A stretch of 10,557 nucleotides of DNA from an uncultured Bacilli bacterium (GCA_948750805.1 CAPZYV010000027.1:1-10557), one strand, 5' to 3'. Counted from the first letter of the stretch, positions 1 to 6,820 are shown. Notes: generated by a model from the letters alone, not told the origin. Numbers and translations: made by a program.

Positions 1-7
1 AAGTAAT

Positions 8-253
8 ATGAATATTACAGATTTTACAACATACCTAATAAAAAATATTGTAAAAAATCCAGATATGATTAAAGTAAGCAGTTTTCTAGGTGAAGATGAG
101 ATTACAATTATTGAAATACTTGTATCTAATGAAGATATGGGAGCAGTAATTGGTCGTGGTGGTAAAAATGCTAAAGCACTTAGAACCATCATTCAAGCTC
201 ATGCTTATTTAAATGATATTAAGAAAGTAAAAATCAATATTGATTCATTTTAA
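8..253 (+). CDS. khpA: KhpA-like single KH-domain RNA-binding protein
   Basis: An 81-residue protein consisting of one type II-like KH domain. The hallmark GxxG loop is GRGG at residues 49-52 (context VIGRGGKNAKALRT), preceded by the EDMGAVIG strand-turn typical of this family. It is the length expected of KhpA (about 75-85 aa). KhpA is a cytoplasmic RNA-binding protein that pairs with KhpB/Jag in many Bacillota and has been linked to cell elongation and division. In many Bacillota khpA lies between rpsP and rimM/trmD; only 7 bases are visible upstream, so that cannot be checked. The downstream neighbour is cdsA, separated by a terminator and a promoter, so khpA is probably the last gene of its unit. 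The start at the first ATG fits the usual N-terminus; the ribosome binding site is mostly outside the window. Confidence 0.9.
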   Translation: MNITDFTTYLIKNIVKNPDMIKVSSFLGEDEITIIEILVSNEDMGAVIGRGGKNAKALRTIIQAHAYLNDIKKVKINIDSF

Positions 254-275
254 GAGCTTAGCTCTTTTTTATTTT
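252..275 (+). terminator. Rho-independent terminator after khpA
   Basis: A perfect 6-bp inverted repeat (AAGAGC 252-257, loop TTA, GCTCTT 261-266) runs into a T-rich tract at 265-275. The 5' arm begins inside the khpA TAA stop codon. The stem is short but has three G-C pairs, and its position at the gene end followed by a promoter supports the call. Confidence 0.75.
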
Positions 276-323
276 AATTAATTTAAAATATTTACATATA
301 ATAGAAATGTAGCAAAAAATTAT

Positions 324-352
324 TTGACTATTAGAAAGATAAAGTGTATACT
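324..352 (+). promoter_or_regulatory. Sigma-A-type promoter for cdsA-rseP
   Basis: TTGACT (324-329, five of six matches to TTGACA) and TATACT (347-352, five of six matches to TATAAT) are separated by exactly 17 bp. A start near 359 would leave a leader of about 15 nt carrying the Shine-Dalgarno sequence AGTAGGA (364-370) just before the cdsA ATG at 375. This is the best promoter match in the window. Confidence 0.65.
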
Positions 353-374
353 TTTTAATAGAAAGTAGGAACGT

Positions 375-1163
375 ATGAAGAGATTAATAAGTGCGATTGT
401 AATGTTAATTATTATTATTCCGATAGTCTGGTATGGCGGGGCTTTATTTAGAGTTGGGGTAGGAATAGTAGGAGTTTTGGCTTTAAAAGAAATATTAGAT
501 TTAAAAAAAAGTCATCAAAAAATACCTATCATAGCAAGTTTGATGAGTGTAATTGCTCTTTTATTTATTATATTTGCTGAATATGAAGGTTATTCAATGA
601 TGTTTGGAGTTACTTATAAAGGAATTGCCATTTTATTATTAGGTCTTTTAACATTAACACTTATTTATAAAAATAATAAGTTTAAAGCAGCTGATGCTTT
701 ATTTCTTATCGGTTCTGTATTATTACTAGGAACTTCATTTAATGCTATGATATTAGTTAGAGCTCTTAGTTTATATCATTTCTTATTTTTAATTCTTATT
801 TTTATACTAACTGATACATTTGCTTATGTAGGTGGTATGCTTTTTGGTAAACATAAATTGATACCAGAAGTTAGCCCTAATAAAACTATTGAAGGAAGTG
901 TAATTGGTAGTTTAATAGGAACAGTAGGAGCAAGTATATTTTATCATTTTCTTATTGCACCAATAAGTTTAAAAGTAGTACTGGGAATAATAGTTTTATC
1001 AATAATTGGGCAAATTGGTGATTTAATATTTAGTAAATTAAAAAGAGAAAATGAAATTAAAGATTATAGTAATTTAATTCCAGGGCATGGAGGAATTTTA
1101 GACCGCTTAGATAGTACAATTGCTATTATGCTTGGATATTTAATATTATATAGTATATTTTAA
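375..1163 (+). CDS. cdsA: Phosphatidate cytidylyltransferase (CDP-diacylglycerol synthase)
   Basis: CdsA makes CDP-diacylglycerol and pyrophosphate from phosphatidic acid and CTP at the cytoplasmic membrane, the branch point to phosphatidylglycerol and other anionic phospholipids. The 262-residue protein is a string of hydrophobic segments (for example around residues 5-20, 50-70, 83-97, 107-145, 175-193, 198-218). It carries the family signature near the C-terminus: S220, K223-R224, K229-D230, PGHGG 236-240 and DRLDS 243-247. The earlier conserved TDTFAYVGG (146-154) and SPNKTIEG (167-174) blocks are also present. Length matches the family (about 260-280). It is the first gene of a two-gene unit with rseP, whose ribosome binding site overlaps the cdsA stop codon. 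In many Bacillota it sits after uppS and before dxr; neither is visible here. Confidence 0.95.
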   Translation: MKRLISAIVMLIIIIPIVWYGGALFRVGVGIVGVLALKEILDLKKSHQKIPIIASLMSVIALLFIIFAEYEGYSMMFGVTYKGIAILLLGLLTLTLIYKNNKFKAADALFLIGSVLLLGTSFNAMILVRALSLYHFLFLILIFILTDTFAYVGGMLFGKHKLIPEVSPNKTIEGSVIGSLIGTVGASIFYHFLIAPISLKVVLGIIVLSIIGQIGDLIFSKLKRENEIKDYSNLIPGHGGILDRLDSTIAIMLGYLILYSIF

Positions 1164-1175
1164 GGAGGAAGTATT

Positions 1176-2231
1176 ATGTGGCTTTTAACATTAATATTAT
1201 TAATTTTAATTTTAGGAATAATTATTTTAGTTCATGAATTTGGACATTTTATTACAGCTAAAAAATCAGGAGTTCATATTTATGAATTTTCAATTGGTAT
1301 GGGTCCAATACTTAAAACTCATAAAGGGAAAGATGGCATTAATTACAATATAAGAGCTTTTCCTATTGGTGGTTTTGTTTCAATGGCTGGAGAAGTATAT
1401 GAAGACGATGACACTAAAAAAATAAAAAAAGAAGACTTTATGTGTAATAAAAAATGGTGGAAAAGAGTTATTATATTAGCTGCTGGCGTATTTAATAATT
1501 TTGTTTTAGCTATTGTAATTTTATTTGTAATGGCTCTTATTTGGGGTGCTACTAGTCTTACACCAAAAATTAGTGAAGTTATTGATAATTATCCTGCTAA
1601 AAATGCTGGTTTACAAAATGGTGATGTAATAAAATCAATTAATGGACATAAAGTAACAACTTGGGACCAAACACAAATATATTTAGTAATGAAAAGTGAT
1701 AATGATATTTATAATATTGAAGTAAAACATGCAAATGGTAAAACTGAAAATTATAAAATTTCGCCAAAAATCACAAAAAACGAAGATGGTGAAGTAGAAG
1801 AAAGAGCATTTGGCTTTAGAATATCTCAAGAAACAGAAAAAGGCTTTTTTGCAAGTGTTAAGTATGCTTTTCTAAAATTTGGTAGTTTAATTAGTACAAT
1901 GTGGCTTACAGTAGTAAATTTATTTACGGGTAAAATTCCTTTAAGTAGTTTATCAGGTCCAGTTGGTATATATCAAGTAGTAGGTACTAGTATGAGTGCA
2001 GGTATTAGTCAAATAATTTATCTAATAGCATTTTTAAGTATCAATGTTGGGTTAATTAATATTTTACCTATTCCAGCCTTTGATGGTGGTAGAATACTAT
2101 TCTTAATAATTGAAAAAATAAAAGGTAGTCCTGTTAATGCTAAATTTGAAAATTGGTGTCATACTATTTTCTTCTTCTTAATTATTTTACTCATGATTTA
2201 TATAACTGTCTTTGATATTATTAGATTTTAA
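1176..2231 (+). CDS. rseP: Site-2 protease RseP (M50 intramembrane zinc metalloprotease)
   Basis: An intramembrane zinc protease that performs the second cut in regulated intramembrane proteolysis, for instance of anti-sigma factors; substrates here are unknown. The first membrane helix carries the zinc-binding HEFGH (H20, E21, H24). The second metal-ligand motif is in LPIPAFDGGR with D303. A PDZ domain lies between, roughly residues 120-200, with the GLQNGDVIKSINGHKV carboxylate-loop region, and the conserved SGPVGIYQV block follows in the second half. At 351 residues it is somewhat shorter than typical two-PDZ enterobacterial RseP and agrees with the one-PDZ Bacillota form. It follows cdsA by 12 bp; TAAGGAGG (1161-1168) combines the cdsA stop with a perfect Shine-Dalgarno sequence, so the two genes are surely co-transcribed. 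All active-site residues I can identify are intact. Confidence 0.95.
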   Translation: MWLLTLILLILILGIIILVHEFGHFITAKKSGVHIYEFSIGMGPILKTHKGKDGINYNIRAFPIGGFVSMAGEVYEDDDTKKIKKEDFMCNKKWWKRVIILAAGVFNNFVLAIVILFVMALIWGATSLTPKISEVIDNYPAKNAGLQNGDVIKSINGHKVTTWDQTQIYLVMKSDNDIYNIEVKHANGKTENYKISPKITKNEDGEVEERAFGFRISQETEKGFFASVKYAFLKFGSLISTMWLTVVNLFTGKIPLSSLSGPVGIYQVVGTSMSAGISQIIYLIAFLSINVGLINILPIPAFDGGRILFLIIEKIKGSPVNAKFENWCHTIFFFLIILLMIYITVFDIIRF

Positions 2232-2260
2232 AAGATTTACTTAGGTAGGTCTTTTTTGTT
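2230..2260 (+). terminator. Rho-independent terminator after rseP
   Basis: An 11-bp stem (2230-2240 with 2245-2255, two G-T pairs) with a TTAG tetraloop (2241-2244) is followed by T's at 2252-2257 and further T-rich sequence. The 5' arm starts within the rseP TAA stop codon. It closes the cdsA-rseP unit. Confidence 0.8.
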
Positions 2261-2381
2261 ATTATATTTTTTAGTAAATTGTTAAATATTTAGATTTGTT
2301 AATGATTATAAAAAGAATTTTAAAATAGTTATAGGACTTTTAAATAAAGTTTAATTAAGTATTAGAAGAAGAGGTGTAAAT

Positions 2382-3089
2382 ATGAAAATAATAAGAAATA
2401 TTTTGAAATTAATTTTCGTTGTATTATTAATATTTTTTGTTATTGCTTTATTTTTTGTAGGCAAAGGTTATATTATGTATAAAAATGCCCTTGAAGAAAT
2501 ACCTTTAAAAGATATGATATTCGAAATTAAAAACAAGCGAAATTATTATTCTGTGGCAAGTCTCCCTAAAATTTATAAAGATGCAGTTATAGCAGCCGAA
2601 GACCATCGTTTTTATGACCATAATGGCTTTGATATTATAGCAACTTCTAGAGCTTTAATTCATGACTTAAAATCTTGGAGCTTTATTGAAGGTGGAAGTA
2701 CAATTACGCAACAATTAGCTAAAAATATTTATTTTACGCAAGAGAAAAAAATTGAACGGAAAATTGCAGAAGTATTTATGGCTTTTAATATTGAAAGAAA
2801 TTATGAAAAAGATGAAATATTAGAATTTTATTTAAATACAAGTTATTTTGGAGATGGCTATTATACTGTAAAAGAGGCTAGTGTCGGTTATTTTAAAAAA
2901 GAGCCTTCTGAGATGAGTGATTTTGAAGCAACACTACTTGCCGGCATACCTAATGCTCCATCTATTTATAGTCCGACTAAAAATTTAAATCTGACTTTAG
3001 AAAGACAAAAACAAGTGTTAAATCAAATGGTTAAGTATGATTTTTTGACAAATGAAGAAGCTCATAAAATATTGGATAAAAGAGATTAA
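2382..3089 (+). CDS. Monofunctional peptidoglycan glycosyltransferase (GT51)
   Basis: A membrane-anchored transglycosylase that polymerises lipid II into glycan strands outside the membrane. An N-terminal anchor (about residues 7-28) precedes a single GT51 domain. Visible motifs: catalytic Glu E73 in AAEDHRFYDHNGFD, GGSTITQQLAKN (104-115), R126-K127 with E130, the second Glu region EILEFYLN (145-152), and LAGIPNAPSIYSP (186-198). At 235 residues there is no room for a transpeptidase domain, so this is the monofunctional (MtgA/SgtB-like) form rather than a class A PBP. Its presence implies a peptidoglycan wall. It stands alone between two terminators, so it is its own unit. The Shine-Dalgarno GAGGTG lies about 8 nt before the ATG. 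In the 150 nt upstream I see only weak promoter candidates, such as TTGTTA 2296-2301 with TAAAAT 2321-2326 at a long 19-bp spacing. Confidence 0.92.
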   Translation: MKIIRNILKLIFVVLLIFFVIALFFVGKGYIMYKNALEEIPLKDMIFEIKNKRNYYSVASLPKIYKDAVIAAEDHRFYDHNGFDIIATSRALIHDLKSWSFIEGGSTITQQLAKNIYFTQEKKIERKIAEVFMAFNIERNYEKDEILEFYLNTSYFGDGYYTVKEASVGYFKKEPSEMSDFEATLLAGIPNAPSIYSPTKNLNLTLERQKQVLNQMVKYDFLTNEEAHKILDKRD

Positions 3090-3107
3090 TTTTTCTTTTA
3101 TTTTTTT
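3076..3107 (+). terminator. AT-rich intrinsic terminator after the GT51 gene
   Basis: ATAAAAGAGA (3076-3085) pairs with TTTCTTTTAT (3092-3101), including one G-T pair, around a TTAATT loop. Seven consecutive T's follow at 3101-3107. The GT51 stop codon lies in the loop. The stem is AU-rich and therefore weaker than the others, but the long T-tract and its placement support it. Confidence 0.55.
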
Positions 3108-3115
3108 AATTATGA

Positions 3116-3124
3116 TGATAAAAT
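3116..3124 (+). promoter_or_regulatory. Candidate extended -10 promoter for tRNA-Arg
   Basis: TGATAAAAT (TG at 3116-3117, -10 hexamer TAAAAT 3119-3124) is an extended -10 element, and its expected start near 3131 is just before the mature tRNA 5' end at 3133. I see no good -35 hexamer. In DNA this AT-rich the hexamer alone has little weight; spacing to the tRNA is the main support. Confidence 0.35.
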
Positions 3125-3132
3125 AAGGTTAT

Positions 3133-3209
3133 GTCCCAATAGTTCAGCTGGATAGAACGTTAGCCTCCGACGCTAAAGACCGCGTGTTCGAATCACGCTT
3201 GGGACACCA
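3133..3209 (+). tRNA. trnR: tRNA-Arg (anticodon CCG), CCA encoded
   Basis: A full cloverleaf can be folded. The acceptor stem GTCCCAA (3133-3139) pairs perfectly with TTGGGAC (3199-3205), followed by discriminator A and encoded CCA (3207-3209). The D stem is GTTC/GAAC. The anticodon stem TTAGC/GCTAA encloses the loop CTCCGAC with anticodon CCG at 3167-3169. The T stem GCGTG/CACGC encloses TTCGAAT. The anticodon reads CGG, which appears at conserved arginines in several genes here (for example RuvB R169, FolD R228, GT51 R126, RuvA R119). It lies between the GT51 terminator and a protein gene that starts 25 nt downstream, with no terminator between them. Confidence 0.97.
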
Positions 3210-3234
3210 ATATAGTTGGAAATGGGTGGGTTTT

Positions 3235-4515
3235 ATGTCTAAAAATGAGTTAATGGAATTAGAAAAAAATTTTTCTGCTTTAAAACAAAATTTAAATGAT
3301 GAAAAAATGTTATTAGAAATATTGCAAGTTTTTAATATTCCTTTAGATACAACACGACTTAATGATTATAGAATAACCAAATATGAACTAGATAAAAATT
3401 TAAGACATTTAATTATTGAAATTATCGATACTAAAACACATACAGTGTTTGAAATAATTAATTCTACGGTTAGCAAAATCACTGGCCGAGCTTTTGCAGA
3501 TGAAGGAGATAGATTTAATACTGTCACGATAAAAGATTCTAATACTGAGCGTAATATTTACTATTATGAAGGTGAGGCTTTACCAAGCTTAGAAGAAGCA
3601 AAAATTAGTTATGGCGATTATTCTATATTTTTATCTAAATCAGAACCTTATGTAATTAGGGGGTGGAATAAGTTTGATTGTGACTATTTTCTTATTCAAT
3701 TATGTGCTTATGATAAAAATGTTTTAAATTTAAAGTATACAACAAACTATAAAGAGCGATGTATTAAATCATTTAGACAAGTAGCAGTTGCTGATAGGCT
3801 AAGTATTGGTTTTTTAGATATTGGCTTTGATTGTTCAAATCATTTTTGTTATGAAGAAAGTTCCGGAAATATTATTTTAGGAAATAAGCTTAAAAGTCCA
3901 AAATGGTATATTGATGGTGCTTGTTTCGAAGAGTTTAACAAATCAGCTTTTGAAGGCTTATTTTATGACGAATTTGATGCTTCGCCTTTATACCAATACC
4001 CTATATCAGAACTTAATAATGAATCGTTTATCGTTTATAAAGGATATAGTTTTCTTGAAGAGACTAGTTACACTCATTTAATATCTATAACTAAAACAAA
4101 TGAAGGTATAAAAATTAATTATACTATCAAAGATCGAGATATGCAGAGCTTACAACCAATCATTTTGGATACAGGTTTTGTTATCCCAATATCTAACGAA
4201 GGTAAAATAACAGTTGATGAAATAAATATGCTGATAGCAGAATTGCAAACAAGATTCCCAGATGATGATTTTATAGCATTTATAATTAGCGAATTAGAAT
4301 CATTTATAAATAGAATCTCTATAAGAGATGGTGTAGAGGAAGAAGTATTAAGTCCTATTAACCCTAAAGTTTTGTATGGCAAACCTTTCAGTGATGTATA
4401 TGAAGAAATATCTTCTAATAAAGATTATTATTTTAGTTTATTACAGGAATTATTTGAAAAAGAAACAGGTAAGAAACCTGATAGCGTTTTAAGAGCACTT
4501 AAACCTAAAGAATAA
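3235..4515 (+). CDS. Hypothetical protein of 426 aa, family not recognised
   Basis: I do not recognise this protein. It is predicted to be soluble: no signal peptide and no membrane segment. The N-terminus (about residues 4-36) is helical and rich in Leu, Glu and Lys; the middle is rich in aromatic and acidic residues with apparent beta strands and six cysteines (including the CSNHFC pair). The C-terminus is again helical and ends in a Lys-rich tail. None of the catalytic motifs I know stands out. The frame is open back to 3184, but those codons lie inside the tRNA, so the ATG at 3235 is preferred, with GGGTGG (3224-3229) 5 nt upstream as a modest ribosome binding site. Codon use looks like that of its neighbours. 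It starts 25 nt after the tRNA-Arg CCA with no promoter seen between, so it may be read from the tRNA promoter, and it ends in a strong terminator. The uninterrupted 426 codons argue that it is a real gene. Confidence 0.85.
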   Translation: MSKNELMELEKNFSALKQNLNDEKMLLEILQVFNIPLDTTRLNDYRITKYELDKNLRHLIIEIIDTKTHTVFEIINSTVSKITGRAFADEGDRFNTVTIKDSNTERNIYYYEGEALPSLEEAKISYGDYSIFLSKSEPYVIRGWNKFDCDYFLIQLCAYDKNVLNLKYTTNYKERCIKSFRQVAVADRLSIGFLDIGFDCSNHFCYEESSGNIILGNKLKSPKWYIDGACFEEFNKSAFEGLFYDEFDASPLYQYPISELNNESFIVYKGYSFLEETSYTHLISITKTNEGIKINYTIKDRDMQSLQPIILDTGFVIPISNEGKITVDEINMLIAELQTRFPDDDFIAFIISELESFINRISIRDGVEEEVLSPINPKVLYGKPFSDVYEEISSNKDYYFSLLQELFEKETGKKPDSVLRALKPKE

Positions 4516-4517
4516 AT

Positions 4518-4547
4518 AAGCAAATACAATAAAATATTTGCTTTTTC
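4518..4547 (+). terminator. Rho-independent terminator after the hypothetical gene
   Basis: A perfect 9-bp inverted repeat (AAGCAAATA 4518-4526, TATTTGCTT 4535-4543) with an 8-nt loop, continuing into T's at 4542-4546. It begins 2 nt after the stop codon and separates this gene from the ruvA unit. Confidence 0.82.
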
Positions 4548-4560
4548 TATGTAAAAAAAC

Positions 4561-4589
4561 TATACATTTAAACAATTGTATGCTAATAT
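4561..4589 (+). promoter_or_regulatory. Candidate promoter for the ruvA unit
   Basis: An extended -10 element TGC-TAATAT (4581-4589) lies 17 bp after TATACA (4561-4566, four of six matches to TTGACA). A start near 4596 would give a leader of only about a dozen nt, with the Shine-Dalgarno AGGGTGA (4596-4602) at its extreme 5' end. It sits directly after a terminator, where a promoter is expected. Confidence 0.5.
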
Positions 4590-4608
4590 GGTATTAGGGT
4601 GATAAAAT

Positions 4609-5163
4609 ATGTATAATTATATTACGGGTAAAGTAGTTTTACAAGAAAGTAATTTTATAGTACTTGATAATAATGGTATAGGATATACAATATATGTTTC
4701 TAATCCATTTAGTTATGAGTTAGATAAAGAGATGAAAGTATATATTTATACGCAGATTAAAGAAGATGAACATAGTTTATATGGTTTTAAAACTAATGAG
4801 GAACGAGAATTATTTTTAAAATTAATTGGGGTTAAAGGATTAGGACCTAAAATGGCTCTGCCAATGCTTGCTACAGGAAGTATTGCTGGTATTAAAGATG
4901 CTATTGATAGAGAAAATATTTTATATTTAAAGAAGTTCCCTAAAATTGGTGAAAAATTAGCTCGGCAAATTATTCTTGATTTAAAAGGAAAATTGGCAAG
5001 TAAAGAAGAAACAGAAATTAATAATAGTTTTGATGAATTAGTTAGTGTTTTAGAAAGCTTAGGCTATAAAAATAGTGAAATTAAAAAAGTATTACCTAAA
5101 GTTAATGCTTCACTTGATATTGAATCACAAATTAAAGAAGCATTAAAATTAATGTTAAAGTAG
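4609..5163 (+). CDS. ruvA: Holliday junction branch migration protein RuvA
   Basis: RuvA binds Holliday junctions as a tetramer and loads RuvB rings to drive branch migration in recombinational repair. The 184-residue protein shows the N-terminal OB-fold domain (residues 1-64, MYNYITGKV through SLYGFKT). Next come two helix-hairpin-helix motifs, LIGVKGLGPKMALPML and FPKIGEKLARQIILDLKGK. After a short linker, a C-terminal three-helix domain (about 140-184) contacts RuvB. The length is near the family norm of about 190-200. The start follows AGGGTGA at good spacing. It is first in a tight cluster: the next gene begins 8 nt after its TAG, and ruvB follows one gene later. No ruvC is seen; Bacillota normally use RecU instead. 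Confidence 0.96.
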   Translation: MYNYITGKVVLQESNFIVLDNNGIGYTIYVSNPFSYELDKEMKVYIYTQIKEDEHSLYGFKTNEERELFLKLIGVKGLGPKMALPMLATGSIAGIKDAIDRENILYLKKFPKIGEKLARQIILDLKGKLASKEETEINNSFDELVSVLESLGYKNSEIKKVLPKVNASLDIESQIKEALKLMLK

Positions 5164-5171
5164 GTGATGAT

Positions 5172-5693
5172 ATGGTTCTTGGAATAGATATCGATAATAC
5201 CATTACTAAAACTGGAAAAAAGGCTAGAGAGTGTTTAAAACTTTTTGCTCCAGAATATGATGATTATCATAAGCTACCTGAACAAAAGCTGAATGAATTT
5301 TTAGATTTATATGAAGCATGTATTCATGAGACCTGTGAATTGAAAGAGGGAGTAGTTGAAGCTTTTGATTACTTTAATAATAATGGTTATAAAATAATTA
5401 TTATAACAGCAAGGGATAATGAGCATGCTCCTAATCAACAAGAAATAACTAAAAACTATTTTGCTAAACACAATTTAAAGTATGATAAAATAATATTTAA
5501 TCAAAAAAATAAAGGTAAATGTGCTTTAGATAATAGAGTTAATATATTCTTTGATGATAAAGAAGAAAATTTAGATGAAATAAATTCATATGGAATTGAG
5601 TGTATTAGATTTACAACTAAAAATGACAGTAAATACAAGACATTTTCTAATTGGTATGATATAATAGAGTATATAAAAAGTAGAAAGGATTAA
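5172..5693 (+). CDS. HAD-superfamily 5'(3')-deoxyribonucleotidase-like phosphatase
   Basis: A 173-residue haloacid dehalogenase-fold protein resembling the NT5C-type nucleotidase group (YqfW-like in Bacillota). HAD motif I is GIDIDNT with the nucleophile D6 and acid/base D8. Motif II is the Thr of IIITAR (T79). Motif III is a Lys around 114-116. Motif IV is FFDDKEEN with D128 and D129. A helical insert between motifs I and II (about residues 15-58) is a C1-type cap. Such enzymes hydrolyse nucleoside monophosphates or similar small phosphates; the substrate here cannot be read from sequence. It lies 8 nt after ruvA and 5 nt before ruvB, with its Shine-Dalgarno (GGTGATG) overlapping the ruvA stop, so it is translated from the same message. 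A role in nucleotide salvage or in trimming repair products is inference from position only. Confidence 0.82.
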   Translation: MVLGIDIDNTITKTGKKARECLKLFAPEYDDYHKLPEQKLNEFLDLYEACIHETCELKEGVVEAFDYFNNNGYKIIIITARDNEHAPNQQEITKNYFAKHNLKYDKIIFNQKNKGKCALDNRVNIFFDDKEENLDEINSYGIECIRFTTKNDSKYKTFSNWYDIIEYIKSRKD

Positions 5694-5698
5694 ATATC

Positions 5699-6703
5699 AT
5701 GGATGATAGAATTATAACCAGCGAAGAATTAGATAGTGATATTTTTGAGCAAAGTTTAAGACCTGAAACTTTAGATGAATATATTGGACAAGATGAAATA
5801 AAAGAAAACTTGCATGTATTTATTGAAGCGGCTAAAATGCGAGGAGAATCTTTAGACCATGTACTTTTATATGGGCCACCTGGACTTGGCAAAACGACGC
5901 TTGCTCATATTATAGCTAATGAACTTGGTAGCAATTTAAAAACCGCTAGTGGACCATCATTAGAAAAAAGTGGTGATTTAGCAGCAGTACTATCAAATCT
6001 TGAACCTGGAGATGTTCTATTTATTGATGAAATTCATCGTATGCCCAAGTTTGTGGAAGAAATATTATATCCAGCGATGGAAGATTATGAGCTAGATATA
6101 ATAATTGGTGCCGATGGAAAAAGCCGAAGTATTAAAATTGATTTGCCTCCATTTACTTTAGTTGGAGCCACAACTAGAGCGGGTGATTTATCCAGTCCGC
6201 TTCGGGACCGTTTTGGAATTATTTCTAAACTTAACTATTATAAAGATGATGAATTAAAACAAATAGTAAAAAGAACAGGTCGTGTTTTAAATATGAAAAT
6301 CAATGATGAAGCAGCTTTGGAAATTGCTAAACGTTGCAGAAAAACACCACGTGTTGCTAATCGTCTATTTAAACGAGTTCGAGATTTTGCTTTAGTAAAA
6401 GGAACCGGAACCATTGATTTAGACATTACATTTGATAGTTTAAATCGTCTTAAGGTTGATGAATATGGTTTAGACCAAATTGATATTGAATACCTTGATG
6501 CTTTGATAAATAAGTTTAATGGAGGTCCAGTGGGAGTGGAAACAATTGCTACAGCTATTGGGGAAGAAGTTACTACGATTGAAGATGTTGTAGAACCATT
6601 TTTGTTACAAGAGGGATTTGTTAAAAGAACTCAAAGAGGTCGTGTTGCTACTGATAAGGCTTACGACCATTTAAAAATAAGTAAGCAAGGAGAATTGTTT
6701 TAA
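5699..6703 (+). CDS. ruvB: Holliday junction branch migration ATPase RuvB
   Basis: RuvB is the AAA+ motor that pumps DNA through RuvA-bound Holliday junctions. The 334-residue protein is full length. An N-terminal segment [12 protein letters not shown] (20-31) precedes Walker A GPPGLGKT (59-66) and Walker B VLFIDEIH (106-113). Sensor 1 is in [18 protein letters not shown] (156-173), which includes the arginine-finger region (R169/R171). Sensor 2 is in [11 protein letters not shown] (213-223, R218). A C-terminal winged helix (about 260-334) contains [16 protein letters not shown]. The usual RGTPR of sensor 2 reads RKTPR here. The start has AAAGGA (5684-5689) within the end of the upstream gene. 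No terminator with a T-tract follows, so transcription may continue into folD. Confidence 0.97.
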   Translation: MDDRIITSEELDSDIFEQSLRPETLDEYIGQDEIKENLHVFIEAAKMRGESLDHVLLYGPPGLGKTTLAHIIANELGSNLKTASGPSLEKSGDLAAVLSNLEPGDVLFIDEIHRMPKFVEEILYPAMEDYELDIIIGADGKSRSIKIDLPPFTLVGATTRAGDLSSPLRDRFGIISKLNYYKDDELKQIVKRTGRVLNMKINDEAALEIAKRCRKTPRVANRLFKRVRDFALVKGTGTIDLDITFDSLNRLKVDEYGLDQIDIEYLDALINKFNGGPVGVETIATAIGEEVTTIEDVVEPFLLQEGFVKRTQRGRVATDKAYDHLKISKQGELF

Positions 6704-6743
6704 TATAAACTTATTTAAAAAATTAAAAGAAAGAGTGATAATT

Positions 6744-6810
6744 ATGCTAATTTTGTTGTTAATTACAGAGACTTATTTATTTTAAGATAAACTCTAAATT
6801 GTAGAGAGGA
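6744..6810 (+). promoter_or_regulatory. Possible short leader ORF and alternative hairpins before folD
   Basis: The 117-nt gap between ruvB and folD holds a 13-codon ORF (6744-6785, mostly Leu/Ile, preceded by AAAGAGTGA). It also holds two alternative pairings of the same CTCT element (6792-6795): with AGAG at 6767-6770, extended by TTAT/ATAA, or, as CTCTA, with TAGAG at 6802-6806. The second pairing touches the folD Shine-Dalgarno GAGAGGA (6804-6810). This geometry resembles translational attenuation, but the stems are short and chance is a serious alternative. Confidence 0.15.
6756..6783 (+). promoter_or_regulatory. Weak candidate promoter for folD-glyA-tmk-queA
   Basis: TTGTTA (6756-6761) and TATTTT (6778-6783) are 16 bp apart, each with four of six consensus matches. 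A start near 6790 would leave a leader of about 30 nt with the folD Shine-Dalgarno. In such AT-rich DNA this match is barely above background, and read-through from ruvB is equally possible. Confidence 0.25.
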
Positions 6811-6820
6811 CTGAAAAATA

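Noticed and set aside
297..302. Perfect TATAAT upstream of cdsA
   Set aside because: No acceptable -35 at 16-18 bp; the TTGACT/TATACT pair at 324-352 is better placed. In AT-rich DNA a lone TATAAT is expected by chance.
1663..1673. Short match to the tRNA 3' end (CTTGGGAC, then CA) as a possible attachment site
   Set aside because: Only about 8-10 bases match, it lies in conserved rseP coding sequence upstream of the tRNA, and no integrase gene is present.
3184..3234. In-frame 17-codon extension of the hypothetical gene starting at a GTG
   Set aside because: The extension lies inside the tRNA-Arg T arm and acceptor stem; the ATG at 3235 has its own modest ribosome site and gives a natural N-terminus.
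4119..4382. Minus-strand open frame within the hypothetical gene, and similar antisense frames at 5647-5892, 6238-6426, 7177-7362 and 9698-9913
   Set aside because: All lie opposite well-supported genes, have no recognisable protein features or ribosome sites, and are expected by chance.
6675..6716. AAATAAGT/ACTTATTT inverted repeat spanning the end of ruvB as a terminator
   Set aside because: The loop is 26 nt and A's rather than T's follow, so it does not look like an intrinsic terminator.
6704..6820. THF or other folate riboswitch upstream of folD
   Set aside because: The region is too AT-rich and short, and I find none of the conserved GC-containing core of the THF riboswitch.
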